In this document: one piece after another, positions 1 through 8,527 of the stretch | Position numbering within the stretch: position 1 is the stretch's first letter | Layout of the letters: the number at the start of each line of letters is the position of its first letter | Notes under the pieces: model-generated | The model's input: only the letters and a program-made list of their open reading frames with translations | Databases searched by the model: none | What the model was told of the DNA's origin: nothing | Assembly: GCF_027706845.1 (NCBI RefSeq) | Contig: NZ_JAQGCZ010000013.1 | Location: 107,825-171,824 of the forward strand | From: Mycolicibacterium sp. BiH015 | GTDB taxonomy: Bacteria; Actinomycetota; Actinomycetes; Mycobacteriales; Mycobacteriaceae | Direction of reading: 5' to 3' | DNA: 64,000 nt | Translations under genes and position numbers: made by a program

Positions 1-368
1 AATTCGGCGGCGCCCGGCACCGATGCCGGGACGGCGCCGGTGCTGCCGACCGCGTAGACGAGGTAGTCGTAGTCGAGCGTCGCGCCGGAGGCGAGCATGA
101 CCCGACGGCCTCCGGCGTCGATGCGCGCGACGCTGTCGACGACGAGTTGCACACCGGCGTTGAGCACGGTGTCGTAGTCGGTCACCGCAACCGTGCTGTT
201 CGGGTCGCCGGAGGCCGCCAACTGGTGCAGGCGAATCCGTTCGACGAACTTCGGCCTGGGGTTGATCAGCGTCACCGACACATCGTCACGTGACAGCAAC
301 CGGTTGGCCGCCATCACTCCGGCGTATCCGCCGCCGATCACCAGCACAGTCGTTGCTTTGCCACCCAT
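1..368 (-). CDS. NAD(P)/FAD-dependent oxidoreductase (NDH-2-like), 3' end cut by window edge
   Basis: Only the first 122 residues are in the window. They contain a Rossmann dinucleotide-binding loop, VIGGGYAGVMAA (about residues 10-21), and a second characteristic segment, DYDYLVYAVGST, near residue 107. This is the arrangement of pyridine nucleotide-disulphide oxidoreductases such as type II NADH dehydrogenases, which pass electrons from NAD(P)H through FAD. The ATG at 368 is chosen because AAGGAG ends six bases upstream of it; an in-frame ATG at 374 abuts the Shine-Dalgarno and is less likely. The substrate cannot be told from this half. A CRP-like palindrome lies about 80 bases upstream. 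Confidence 0.85.
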   Translation of the reverse strand, partial: MGGKATTVLVIGGGYAGVMAANRLLSRDDVSVTLINPRPKFVERIRLHQLAASGDPNSTVAVTDYDTVLNAGVQLVVDSVARIDAGGRRVMLASGATLDYDYLVYAVGSTGAVPASVPGAAE

Positions 369-449
369 GAGCATCTCCTTCGAGGTCGTCGACTCCCCAT
401 CGAGTCGGGCTGACCTCAAGACACCGGTGAGCGACGAGATGTGACATGT

Positions 450-465
450 CGTGATGCACATCACA
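450..465. promoter_or_regulatory. CRP-like binding site
   Basis: The sequence CGTGA-N6-TCACA matches the CRP-family palindrome TGTGA-N6-TCACA with one mismatch. It lies in the 106-base gap between metG (ending at 475) and the divergent-side oxidoreductase gene starting at 368, about 80 bases upstream of that start. Mycobacterial CRP controls several respiratory genes, so control of the oxidoreductase is plausible, but this is inference from motif and position only. Confidence 0.5.
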
Positions 466-474
466 TTTTTGGTG

Positions 475-2010
475 TCACTCCGCCTGGTAGCGCGGGAACA
501 CGCCTATCGGCGCGGGCAGCGCCGTCCCCGCAGCCAGCCGCGTCCCGATCGCGGTGAACGCTCGGGCGTCCTCGGGCTGGCCGAGCAGGTCGAGGAGCTT
601 CGCCATCGCGTCGGGCATCACGGGCTGGCTGAGAAGCGCGGCGATCCGCACCACCTCCAGCGTCGTGTAAAGCACGGTCGCGAACCTCTCGGGATCGCTC
701 TTGCGCAGCACCCACGGTTCCTGCGCCGAGAAGTACCGGTTGGCGGCGCCGAGCACCGACCAGATCGCCTCCAACGCCAGATGCATCGCTGTCGCGTCGA
801 AGTGGCCGCGCACCGTTTCCAGCAGCGCATCGGCGGCGGCGAGCAGCGCCGAGTCCTCGGGCGTGAACTCACCCGGCGTGGGCACCACGCCGTCGAGGTT
901 CTTGGCGACCATCGACAGCGAGCGCTGCGCCAGATTGCCGAACTCGTTGGCGAGGTCGGCGTTGATCCGGCCGATGATGCCGTCCTCGCTGTAGCTGCCG
1001 TCCTGCCCGAACGGCACCTCTCGCAGCAGGAAGTAGCGCAGCTGGTCCAGACCGAAAGTGTCGACGAGGTCGTTCGGGTCGACGACGTTGCCGACCGACT
1101 TGCTCATCTTCTCGCCGCGGTTGAACAGAAAGCCGTGCGCAAACACTTTTTTCGGCAGCTCGATACCTGCTGACATCAGAAAGGCGGGCCAGTACACGGT
1201 GTGGAATCGGATGATGTCCTTGCCGATCATGTGCAGATCGGCAGGCCAGTACCGCTGAAACGCCTCGGAGTCGGTGTCCGGGAACCCGACTCCGGTCAGG
1301 TAGTTGGTGAGCGCGTCCACCCACACGTACATGACGTGATCGGGGTGATCGGGCACCGGGACGCCCCAGTCGAACGTCGTCCGCGAGATCGACAGGTCGC
1401 GCAGGCCGCCCGAGACGAAGCTGACGATCTCGTTGCGCCGGACTTCGGGCTCGATGAACTCCGGGTGCTCGGAGTAGAGCGCCAGCAGCCGGTCGGTGTA
1501 CGCCGAGAGCCTGAAGAAATAGGTCTCCTCCTCGGTCCACGTCACCGGGGTGCCCGTTTCGGTGGCCACCCGAATCCCGTCATCGTCGACAGTCGTTTCC
1601 CCTTCAGTGAAGAAGCGTTCGTCGCGCACCGAGTACCAGCCCGAGTACTTGTCGAGGTAGACGTCGCCCGCGTCGACCATCCGCGTCCAGATCGCCTTCG
1701 ACGCCTCGTAGTGGTCGGCGTCGCTGGTCCGGATGAAGCGGTCGAAGGAGATGTTCAGTTTCTCCTGGAGACGCTGGAAGACGTCGGAGTTGGCGCGGGC
1801 AAGTTCCGCGGTCGGGATGCCCAGCTTGGCAGCCGTCTCGTCCATCTTCTGTCCATGCACATCAGTGCCGGTCAGATAGCGGACATCGAAACCGTCCAGC
1901 CGCTTGAACCGCGCGATTGCGTCGGTGGCGATGTATTCGTAGGCGTGACCGACATGGGGATCACCATTGGGGTACGCGATCGCCGTCGTGATGTAGTAAG
2001 GCTCGCTCAT
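475..2010 (-). CDS. metG: methionyl-tRNA synthetase
   Basis: This cytosolic class I aminoacyl-tRNA synthetase charges tRNA-Met. The 511-residue protein shows the HIGH-class motif as HVGH (residues 19-22) and an exact KMSKS loop at 301-305, followed by the helical anticodon-binding domain. The length fits the short mycobacterial form without the C-terminal tRNA-binding domain. The ATG at 2010 is preceded by a near copy of itself: an ATG at 2021 opens a four-codon ORF (MSEK) whose TGA overlaps the metG ATG as ATGA. The divergent tatD gene starts only 29 bases away, so the two promoters must be compact or overlap. Confidence 0.97.
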   Translation of the reverse strand: MSEPYYITTAIAYPNGDPHVGHAYEYIATDAIARFKRLDGFDVRYLTGTDVHGQKMDETAAKLGIPTAELARANSDVFQRLQEKLNISFDRFIRTSDADHYEASKAIWTRMVDAGDVYLDKYSGWYSVRDERFFTEGETTVDDDGIRVATETGTPVTWTEEETYFFRLSAYTDRLLALYSEHPEFIEPEVRRNEIVSFVSGGLRDLSISRTTFDWGVPVPDHPDHVMYVWVDALTNYLTGVGFPDTDSEAFQRYWPADLHMIGKDIIRFHTVYWPAFLMSAGIELPKKVFAHGFLFNRGEKMSKSVGNVVDPNDLVDTFGLDQLRYFLLREVPFGQDGSYSEDGIIGRINADLANEFGNLAQRSLSMVAKNLDGVVPTPGEFTPEDSALLAAADALLETVRGHFDATAMHLALEAIWSVLGAANRYFSAQEPWVLRKSDPERFATVLYTTLEVVRIAALLSQPVMPDAMAKLLDLLGQPEDARAFTAIGTRLAAGTALPAPIGVFPRYQAE

Positions 2011-2039
2011 TTCTCGCTCATTTCGACGTCAACCCTAAG

Positions 2040-2897
2040 GTGTCTTGGGTGAGTCCCTCACAGAAGCGCGAGCCGCCGCCGATTCCCGCACCTGTGGGCC
2101 CGTTGATCGACGCGCACACCCACCTCGATGCCTGTGGCGCCCGCGACGCGGACGACGTCCGTGCGATCCTCGACCGCGCCGGACAGGCGGGGGTCGAGGC
2201 CGTCGTCACGATCGCCGACGACCTCGAATCCGCGCGCTGGGCCACCGAGGCCGCCGACTGGGATGCGCGCGTATACGCGGCGGTGGCGCTGCACCCGACC
2301 AGGGCCAATACGTTGACGCAGGAGGCGCGCACGGTGGTCGAAAGGCTCGCCGAGCATCCTCGGGTGGTCGCGATCGGCGAGACCGGGATGGATCTCTACT
2401 GGCCCGGCCGCCTGGAGGGTTGCGCCGCGCCCGAGGAGCAGCGCGAGGCGTTCGCATGGCATATCGACCTGGCCAAGCGCACCGGTAAGCCCTTGATGAT
2501 TCACAACCGCGACGCCGACGCCGCCGTTCTCGATGTACTGCGGGCCGAAGGCGCTCCCGAAATTGTGATCTTCCACTGCTTTTCCTCCGATGCCGCGATG
2601 GCGCGCACCTGCATCGACGAGGGGTGGCTGCTGAGTTTGTCGGGGACGGTCAGCTTCAAGAATGCTCGTGACCTGCGGGAAGCAGCAGTCCTGATCCCGG
2701 CGGGCCAGCTCTTGGTGGAGACCGACGCACCGTTCCTGACCCCGCACCCGTTTCGTGGCGCGCCGAACGAGCCCTACTGTCTCCCATACACTGTCCGGGC
2801 GCTGGCCGATCTCGTCGGCCGGCCCGCGGAGGCTCTCGCCGAGGAGAGTTCTGAGACAGCGAGACGGGTCTACGGGTTGGCGGGTTGCTGGACCTAG
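2040..2897 (+). CDS. tatD: TatD family metal-dependent DNase/hydrolase
   Basis: This is a TIM-barrel amidohydrolase-like metalloenzyme; family members act as 3'-5' exonucleases in DNA repair or turnover. The 285-residue protein has the N-terminal metal ligands as HTHLD (residues 26-30), the internal IGETGMDLYW motif with its glutamate ligand, the histidine segments MIHNRDAD and IFHCFSS, and ETDAPFLTPHPFRG near the C terminus, all typical of TatD. The GTG at 2040 is used here; a second in-frame GTG at 2049 is possible because neither has a clear Shine-Dalgarno. It lies between metG and rpfB, as in M. tuberculosis. Confidence 0.93.
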   Translation: MSWVSPSQKREPPPIPAPVGPLIDAHTHLDACGARDADDVRAILDRAGQAGVEAVVTIADDLESARWATEAADWDARVYAAVALHPTRANTLTQEARTVVERLAEHPRVVAIGETGMDLYWPGRLEGCAAPEEQREAFAWHIDLAKRTGKPLMIHNRDADAAVLDVLRAEGAPEIVIFHCFSSDAAMARTCIDEGWLLSLSGTVSFKNARDLREAAVLIPAGQLLVETDAPFLTPHPFRGAPNEPYCLPYTVRALADLVGRPAEALAEESSETARRVYGLAGCWT

Positions 2898-2988
2898 ACC
2901 TGTTCGTTACCGTCTTGTGATAAATCGCGCGGTGGCCACCCCCACTTCTCTGCCGCCCGCGCCAGGCTAAAGCGGGATAGACGACATT

Positions 2989-4116
2989 TTGAATGCACTG
3001 ACCAAACTTCATCAGACGCGCTCGCCCCTTCTGCGACTTCTGGTTGCAGCGACTTTGCTGGCACTGGCTTTCGCTGGCGTAACAGCCGTCGCTGCTCACA
3101 AAACGGTGACCTTGACCGTCGACGGCACATCGCTGACGGTGTCGACGATGAAGTCGCGCGTCATCGACGTCGTGACCGAAAACGGCTTCGACGTCGGCGA
3201 GCGCGACGACCTGTTTCCGGCTGCCGAGGCGCCCGTGAACCAGTCCGACACGATCGTCCTGCGCCGCAGTAGGCCGCTGGAGATCTCCACCGACGGCGGC
3301 GGCGCGGAACAGGTGTGGACGACGGCGTCGACCGTCGACGAAGCCCTCGCTCAATTGCAGATGACCGACAAGGCGCCCGTCGCGGCGTCCCGTGGGAGCC
3401 GTCTGCCGCTCAACGGCATGGCTCTTCCGGTGGTCAGCGCGCAAAACGTGCAAATTGAGGACGCCGGCGTGACGCGTACGGTGCGGCTCGCCGCCCCGAA
3501 CGTGGCGGCGCTTCTAGATGCCGCCGGCGTGCCGTTACAGCAAAGAGACACAGTTACCCCCCCGCCGTCAAGCCCAATTGTGAACGGTATGCACATAAAA
3601 GTGACACGTGTGCGGATCGCAAAAGTCACCGAGAGATTGCCGCTGAATCCGAACAACCAGCGCATCGAAGACGTGACCCTCAACATGAGTCGCCAAATTG
3701 TGGAGGATCCCGGAAATCCCGGTGTCCAGGACGTGACTTTCGCGGTGTCGACGGTGAATGGCGTTGAAACCGGGAGGCTGCCAGTAGCCAATGTCGTCAT
3801 CGTGCCGGCGCGCGACGGTGTGCTGAGAGTGGGCGCCAAACCGGGCACGGAGGTGCCCGCGGTGACCAACGGAGCCACCTGGGACGCCCTCGCGCGGTGC
3901 GAAGCCGGAGGTAATTGGGCCATCAATACCGGCAATGGCTATTTTGGTGGCGTTCAATTTGATCAAAACACCTGGGAGCGCAACGGTGGTCTGAGGTATG
4001 CTCAGCGAGCGGATCTGGCAACGAGAGAAGAGCAGATCGCGATTGCTGAGGTAACTCGGGCGCGCCAAGGTTGGGGAGCGTGGCCGACCTGTAGTGGGAG
4101 GATCGGTGCGTCGTGA
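2989..4116 (+). CDS. rpfB: resuscitation-promoting factor RpfB
   Basis: This cell-wall-acting muralytic factor promotes regrowth of dormant mycobacteria. The order of parts is a short basic N terminus, a hydrophobic export segment (about residues 14-36), three ubiquitin-like DUF348 repeats, a G5 domain, and a C-terminal lysozyme-like Rpf domain beginning CEAGGNWAIN at residue 304, with catalytic Glu305. The 375 residues match the family length. The TTG at 2989 was taken as the start; no ATG is closer. M. tuberculosis RpfB has a lipobox cysteine in the AACKTV segment, but here the residue is histidine (AAHKTV), so lipidation is not expected. The stop overlaps the rsmA GTG, indicating an operon. 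Confidence 0.95.
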   Translation: MNALTKLHQTRSPLLRLLVAATLLALAFAGVTAVAAHKTVTLTVDGTSLTVSTMKSRVIDVVTENGFDVGERDDLFPAAEAPVNQSDTIVLRRSRPLEISTDGGGAEQVWTTASTVDEALAQLQMTDKAPVAASRGSRLPLNGMALPVVSAQNVQIEDAGVTRTVRLAAPNVAALLDAAGVPLQQRDTVTPPPSSPIVNGMHIKVTRVRIAKVTERLPLNPNNQRIEDVTLNMSRQIVEDPGNPGVQDVTFAVSTVNGVETGRLPVANVVIVPARDGVLRVGAKPGTEVPAVTNGATWDALARCEAGGNWAINTGNGYFGGVQFDQNTWERNGGLRYAQRADLATREEQIAIAEVTRARQGWGAWPTCSGRIGAS

Positions 4117-5054
4117 CAATACGGCTGCTGGGGAGAACTGAAATTCGGCATCTGGCTAAGTCAATTGACTTCAGGCCAAGGAAGTCTTTCGGTCAGAACT
4201 TCGTTCACGACGCGAACACGGTGCGCCGCATCGTCTCCGCGTCCAGCATCAATCGAAATGACCACGTGCTCGAGGTCGGTCCCGGCCTGGGCTCGTTGAC
4301 GCTCGCGCTGCTGGATCGGGGCGCTCGGGTCACCGCGGTCGAGATCGATCCGGTACTGGCGAACCAGTTGCCGACGACGATTGCCGCGCACTCGCACAGC
4401 GAGGCCAACCGGCTCACCGTCCTGAACAGGGACATCCTGACCTTCAAGCAGTCGGACATGGAAGACATGCCGACGGCGCTGGTGGCCAACCTGCCGTACA
4501 ACGTCGCGGTTCCGGCCCTGCTGCACCTGCTCGCCGAGTTCCCCTCGATCCGCACCGTCATGGTGATGGTGCAGGCCGAGGTCGCCGAGCGCCTCGCCGC
4601 CGAGCCGGGCGGCAAGGACTACGGGGTGCCCAGCGCCAAGATCCGGTTCTTCGGAAACGTGCGCCGCTACGGCATGGTGTCCCCGACGGTGTTCTGGCCT
4701 ATCCCGCGGGTGTACTCGGGCCTGGTCCGCATCGACCGCTTCGAGACGTCCCCGTGGCCGACGGACACCGAGTTCCGCGAGCAGGTGTTCGAGCTCATCG
4801 ACATCGCGTTCGCCCAGCGCCGGAAGACCGTGCGCAACGCGTTCGCCGAGTGGGCGGGGTCGGGCAACGAGTCGGCCAGCCGACTGCTCGCCGCCAGCAT
4901 CAATCCGGCCCTTCGCGGCGAGACGCTGAGCATCAACGACTTCGTCCGGCTGCTGCAGCGCAGCGCCGACTGGCATGTGGTGCCCAAGGCCACCAATGCC
5001 GAAGATCTCGAGCCAGTTGATGCCGGCGACGATTCGCAGGGCTTGCCGGTCTAG
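4113..5054 (+). CDS. rsmA: 16S rRNA dimethyladenosine transferase RsmA/KsgA
   Basis: The enzyme dimethylates two adjacent adenosines in the 3' terminal helix of 16S rRNA, using SAM, late in 30S assembly. The protein shows the SAM-binding motif VLEVGPGLGSL (about residues 53-63), the acidic VEIDP segment, and the catalytic NLPYNV motif at 126-131. Its 313 residues are typical for actinobacteria, with a short C-terminal extension. The GTG start overlaps the rpfB stop (GTGA), so translation is probably coupled. In M. tuberculosis ispE follows directly, but here a permease and a kinase on the other strand intervene. Confidence 0.96.
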   Translation: MTIRLLGRTEIRHLAKSIDFRPRKSFGQNFVHDANTVRRIVSASSINRNDHVLEVGPGLGSLTLALLDRGARVTAVEIDPVLANQLPTTIAAHSHSEANRLTVLNRDILTFKQSDMEDMPTALVANLPYNVAVPALLHLLAEFPSIRTVMVMVQAEVAERLAAEPGGKDYGVPSAKIRFFGNVRRYGMVSPTVFWPIPRVYSGLVRIDRFETSPWPTDTEFREQVFELIDIAFAQRRKTVRNAFAEWAGSGNESASRLLAASINPALRGETLSINDFVRLLQRSADWHVVPKATNAEDLEPVDAGDDSQGLPV

Positions 5055-5065
5055 GACCTCAACCA

Positions 5066-5126
5066 CCGAAACTGCGTTCCGCGCGGTCCGATCGATCGTG
5101 ATCGGCCGCGCGGAACGCAGTTTCGG
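5066..5126. terminator. long perfect palindrome, bidirectional terminator between rsmA and permease
   Basis: Arms 5066-5086 and 5106-5126 are perfectly complementary over 21 bases, and the loop contains a further 6-bp stem (5088-5093 with 5100-5105). GTTTT follows on the plus strand. It lies between the convergent ends of rsmA and the permease, where an intrinsic terminator working in both directions is expected. Confidence 0.8.
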
Positions 5127-5137
5127 CGTTTTGGGCC

Positions 5138-6628
5138 TCACTCCTTGGTGCGGTCGTGTTCGCGGTATTCCTGCATCAGCGGCGTGTCAGCCTTGATCGG
5201 GTAATTGCCGGTGATGCCGATCCGCTCGCGTGCCATCTCCATGACGCGGCCGCGCACCGCGTACCAGCCGATGATCAACGCGGGGACGATGACGAGCAGC
5301 GCGACCAGATTCCAGTAGTTCTCGTAGCACATCAGTGCGGTCACCGAACCCAGAAAGATCAGGGTGGCGTAGCTCGTGTAGGGCGTGCCCCGGAGTTGGA
5401 ACGAAGGCCGGTTCAGGATGCCCTTCTTCGACCAGCGGTACAGCTGGATCTGACAGATCACAATCGTGGCCCAGGACGCGATGATTCCGAGCGCCGACAG
5501 GTCGAGCGCGATGTTGAAGGCCTCTTCGGGAACGACGAGGTTGAGGAAGACTCCGATTGCGGTGAACGCGGCGGTCAGCGCGATACCGGCGAACGGCACG
5601 CCGTTGCGCGTCATCTTGGCGGTGAACTTCGGCGCGCTGCCGTTCATCGCCATCGAGCGCAGGATTCGTCCGGTCGAGTACAGGCCGGCGTTGAGGCTCG
5701 ACATCGCGGCGGTCAGCACGACGAAGTTCATGATGTCGCCGGCGGCGGGCACGCCGATGCTGGAGAAGAACGTGACGAACGGGCTTTCGCCCTGCTTGTA
5801 GGCCGTGTAGGGGAGAAGCAGTGCCAGCAGAATCAGGGATCCCACGTAGAACACCGCGATCCGGAACACCACAGAGTTGATCGCCTTCGGCATGACCTTG
5901 TCCGGGTTCTCCGTCTCGCCGGCGGCCGTGCCCACCAATTCCACTGCCGCATAGGCGAAGATCACACCGCTGGTGACGACGACCAGCTGGAGGAGTCCGG
6001 TCGGCAGGATCCCCCCGTTGTCGGAGATCACCGACGGCCCTGTGGTCTGACCGTTGACCTCGAACCGCCCGGCCAGGAAGACGATCCCGATCACCAGAAA
6101 GCTCACCAGCGCAATGACTTTGATTAGCGCGGCCCAGAACTCCATCTCGCCGAACAGTTTCACCGAGATCATGTTGACCGTCAGCACGATCAGTAGCGCG
6201 ATGAGTGCGATGGTCCACTGCGGGATGGCCTCGAACGCGCCCCAGTAATGCATGTAGAGCGCGATCGCGGTGACGTCGACGATCGCGGTGCACGCCCAGT
6301 TGAAGAAATACATCCAGCCGGCCACGTATGCGGCTTTCTCGCCGAGGAATTCGCGCGCGTAGGACACGAACGATCCGGACGAGGGGCGGTGCAGCACGAG
6401 TTCGCCGAGCGCCCGCAGGATGAAGAACACGAACACTCCGCACACGGCGTAGACGATGAACAGGCCGGGTCCCGCGGTGTTGAGCCGGCCGCCGGCGCCC
6501 ATGAAGAGCCCGGTGCCGATCGCGCCACCGATCGCGATCATCTGGAGCTGCCGTGGCTTGAGCCCTTTGTGGTAACCCTCGTCCTCGTGCGCGAGCGCCG
6601 AGTTGTCATACTGCAAAGCAGATCCCAT
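5138..6628 (-). CDS. amino acid permease (APC superfamily, AnsP/CycA-like)
   Basis: This 496-residue integral membrane protein has about 12 hydrophobic helices and the APC-superfamily entry motif IGGAIGTGLFMGAG near residue 33. It also has FIDALGELVLHRPSSGSF-type conserved loops (seen here as RALGELVLHRPSSGSF) and the AGETENPDKVMPKAINSV segment of the amino acid transporter family. This pattern resembles the L-asparagine permease AnsP and the D-alanine/D-serine/glycine transporter CycA, which import amino acids with protons. I cannot choose the substrate by eye. It sits alone between rsmA and the kinase gene and is absent from this position in M. tuberculosis. Confidence 0.9.
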   Translation of the reverse strand: MGSALQYDNSALAHEDEGYHKGLKPRQLQMIAIGGAIGTGLFMGAGGRLNTAGPGLFIVYAVCGVFVFFILRALGELVLHRPSSGSFVSYAREFLGEKAAYVAGWMYFFNWACTAIVDVTAIALYMHYWGAFEAIPQWTIALIALLIVLTVNMISVKLFGEMEFWAALIKVIALVSFLVIGIVFLAGRFEVNGQTTGPSVISDNGGILPTGLLQLVVVTSGVIFAYAAVELVGTAAGETENPDKVMPKAINSVVFRIAVFYVGSLILLALLLPYTAYKQGESPFVTFFSSIGVPAAGDIMNFVVLTAAMSSLNAGLYSTGRILRSMAMNGSAPKFTAKMTRNGVPFAGIALTAAFTAIGVFLNLVVPEEAFNIALDLSALGIIASWATIVICQIQLYRWSKKGILNRPSFQLRGTPYTSYATLIFLGSVTALMCYENYWNLVALLVIVPALIIGWYAVRGRVMEMARERIGITGNYPIKADTPLMQEYREHDRTKE

Positions 6629-6715
6629 GAGCGGGACGCTAGCCTCACCCGCTCGGCTTGGAAAACGCAGCAGCGTAAAACTTGGGTTACACAGCCCCCG
6701 TTGAGATTCGATGTT

Positions 6716-7507
6716 TCAGTCGCGCACGACGCGGGTAATCAACCGCGTCAATTCCGCGCATGACTGGTACCGGTCCGCGGGTTCCTTGGCCATCGCCTTG
6801 GCCAAGATGGAATCGAAAGCTGTTGGCAGCCAATCGATGTCGCGGGAAGGACGGGGTGGGGGGCGGTGAAGCTGTGCGTCGGTCAAGGCGGCCTGTGTAG
6901 TTGCTGTGAACGGCGGTCGGCCGGTGACCATTTCGACGGCGGTGCATGCGAGCGCGTAGCTGTCCGTGGCGCTTGCCACCGCGCCTCCGGTCAGCAACTC
7001 CGGTGGGGCGTAGGGCAGCGACGCCGTGATCCTTGTCGTTTCCGGCGGGGCCTTCTCGCCGACCGATCGGGCATTGCCGAAGTCGACCAGAATCGCTCCG
7101 GTCTCGAAGAAGTGCTCTGTCAGAAGGATATTGGCCGGCTTCACGTCGCAGTGGACGATCCCGAGCGAATGTGCGTGGTCGAGCGCCTCGGCGATCTGGC
7201 CGAGCGCAGCGATGCGGGCAGGGATGGTTGCGAGGTTCTTCACAGGCCCACCGGCGGCCCACTGCATCGCCAGCCAGCCCGGGCCGGCATCGAAGACCTC
7301 GACGACGTGGGGGTGGCGCACGCGACACGCGTAGTCGAATTCGCGCTCCAGCCGCGACGAGCAGTCCGTCCCCGGGTTCGCGATCTTGAGCGCCACGCGA
7401 TTCTCCGGATCGTCAGACGCGTGGGCTCGGTACACCGTCGCCGAGCCGCCGCGGCCGAGGAGCCCGTCGATCGTGTATCCCTCGAAGCGATCGCCGGGCG
7501 ACAGCAC
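6716..7507 (-). CDS. soluble serine/threonine protein kinase (non-RD type)
   Basis: The 263-residue protein is essentially one Hanks-type kinase domain with no transmembrane segment or sensor domain. Visible parts are the glycine loop LGRGGSATV (17-25), the ATP lysine in VALKIA (Lys41), the catalytic loop HCDVKPAN (119-126), and the Mg-binding DFG (142-144). The residue before the catalytic Asp is Cys rather than Arg, so this is a non-RD kinase, probably not controlled by activation-loop phosphorylation. Full-length mycobacterial Pkn kinases are usually membrane anchored, so this is an accessory cytosolic kinase. It is divergent from ispE with about 50 bases between. Confidence 0.9.
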   Translation of the reverse strand: MLSPGDRFEGYTIDGLLGRGGSATVYRAHASDDPENRVALKIANPGTDCSSRLEREFDYACRVRHPHVVEVFDAGPGWLAMQWAAGGPVKNLATIPARIAALGQIAEALDHAHSLGIVHCDVKPANILLTEHFFETGAILVDFGNARSVGEKAPPETTRITASLPYAPPELLTGGAVASATDSYALACTAVEMVTGRPPFTATTQAALTDAQLHRPPPRPSRDIDWLPTAFDSILAKAMAKEPADRYQSCAELTRLITRVVRD

Positions 7508-7558
7508 GATCTCAGCCTAGAGTTCCGGGGTCGCCGTCGCGCCGTTAATGTCGTTCGG

Positions 7559-8527
7559 GTGTCCGCGCGTGACGGTAATACGGCATCAGACTGGGTTCCC
7601 TCCGGCTCGGTCACGGTCCGCGTGCCCGGCAAGGTCAACCTCTATCTGGACGTCGGCGATGTCCGCGACGACGGTTACCACGAGCTGACGACCGTCTTCC
7701 ATGCAGTGTCGCTGCTCGACGAGGTGACCGTCCGAACCGCCGACGTGCTGTCGCTGGAGATCTCCGGAGAGGGCGCCGAATCCCTGCCGACCGACCACCG
7801 CAACCTGGCATGGCGCGCTGCCGAATTACTCGCCGACCATGTCGGGCGCGCCCCCGATGTCGCGATATCGATCGACAAGACGATCCCGGTGGCCGGCGGT
7901 ATGGCGGGGGGCAGCGCCGACGCGGCCGCGGTGCTCGTGGCGATGAACCATCTGTGGGAGCTCGGCGTGCCGCGGCGTGATCTGCATGCGCTGGCCGCTC
8001 AGCTCGGCAGCGATGTGCCGTTCGCTCTCCACGGGGGCACCGCGCTCGGGACCGGACGCGGGGAGGAGCTCGCGACGGTGTTGGCGCGCAACACTTTTCA
8101 CTGGGTGCTGGCGTTCTCGCCGGGTGAACTGTCCACCCCCGCGGTGTTCGCCGAGATCGACCGTCTGCGCGCCGAAGGGGATCGCACGCTCCCCCCGCGC
8201 CTGGAATCGCCGGAGCCGGTGCTCGCGGCGCTGGCATCGGGGGACCCGGCTCAGCTGGCGCCGCTGCTCGGCAACGATCTGCAACCCGCGGCGCTGAGCC
8301 TGGACTCGGCGCTGCGTCGTACGTTGCGGGCCGGTGTCGAAGCGGGCGCTCTGGCCGGCGTGGTGTCCGGATCGGGGCCCACCTGTGCTTTCCTGTGCAC
8401 CTCGGCGGGGTCTGCGGTCGACGTCGGGACTGAACTGGCAGGTGCGGGCGTGTGTCGAACGGTCCGGGTGGCCAGCGGTCCGGTGCAGGGCGCGCGCGTG
8501 GTGCCGAGTCCGTCGGCCACCGGTTGA
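7559..8527 (+). CDS. ispE: 4-diphosphocytidyl-2-C-methyl-D-erythritol kinase
   Basis: The enzyme phosphorylates CDP-methylerythritol in the non-mevalonate (MEP) isoprenoid pathway. It is a GHMP kinase: an N-terminal VRVPGKVNLYL segment, the ATP loop PVAGGMAGGSADAAAV near residue 108, and a C-terminal GVVSGSGPTCAFL motif are all present. The reading frame is open far upstream across the kinase gene, but similarity starts only around residue 17, so the GTG at 7559 (giving MSARDGNTASDW...) is chosen. This yields 322 residues, near the roughly 306 of M. tuberculosis IspE. TAATGT just upstream could be part of a -10 element. Confidence 0.94.
   Translation: MSARDGNTASDWVPSGSVTVRVPGKVNLYLDVGDVRDDGYHELTTVFHAVSLLDEVTVRTADVLSLEISGEGAESLPTDHRNLAWRAAELLADHVGRAPDVAISIDKTIPVAGGMAGGSADAAAVLVAMNHLWELGVPRRDLHALAAQLGSDVPFALHGGTALGTGRGEELATVLARNTFHWVLAFSPGELSTPAVFAEIDRLRAEGDRTLPPRLESPEPVLAALASGDPAQLAPLLGNDLQPAALSLDSALRRTLRAGVEAGALAGVVSGSGPTCAFLCTSAGSAVDVGTELAGAGVCRTVRVASGPVQGARVVPSPSATG

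Noticed and set aside
2898..2988. Riboswitch-like leader of rpfB
   Set aside because: A regulatory leader has been reported for M. tuberculosis rpfB, but only 91 bases separate tatD and rpfB here and I see no convincing hairpin-plus-U-tract.
6866..7558. Extension of ispE upstream across the kinase gene
   Set aside because: The translation is Cys/Arg/Val-rich shadow; IspE similarity begins after 7559.
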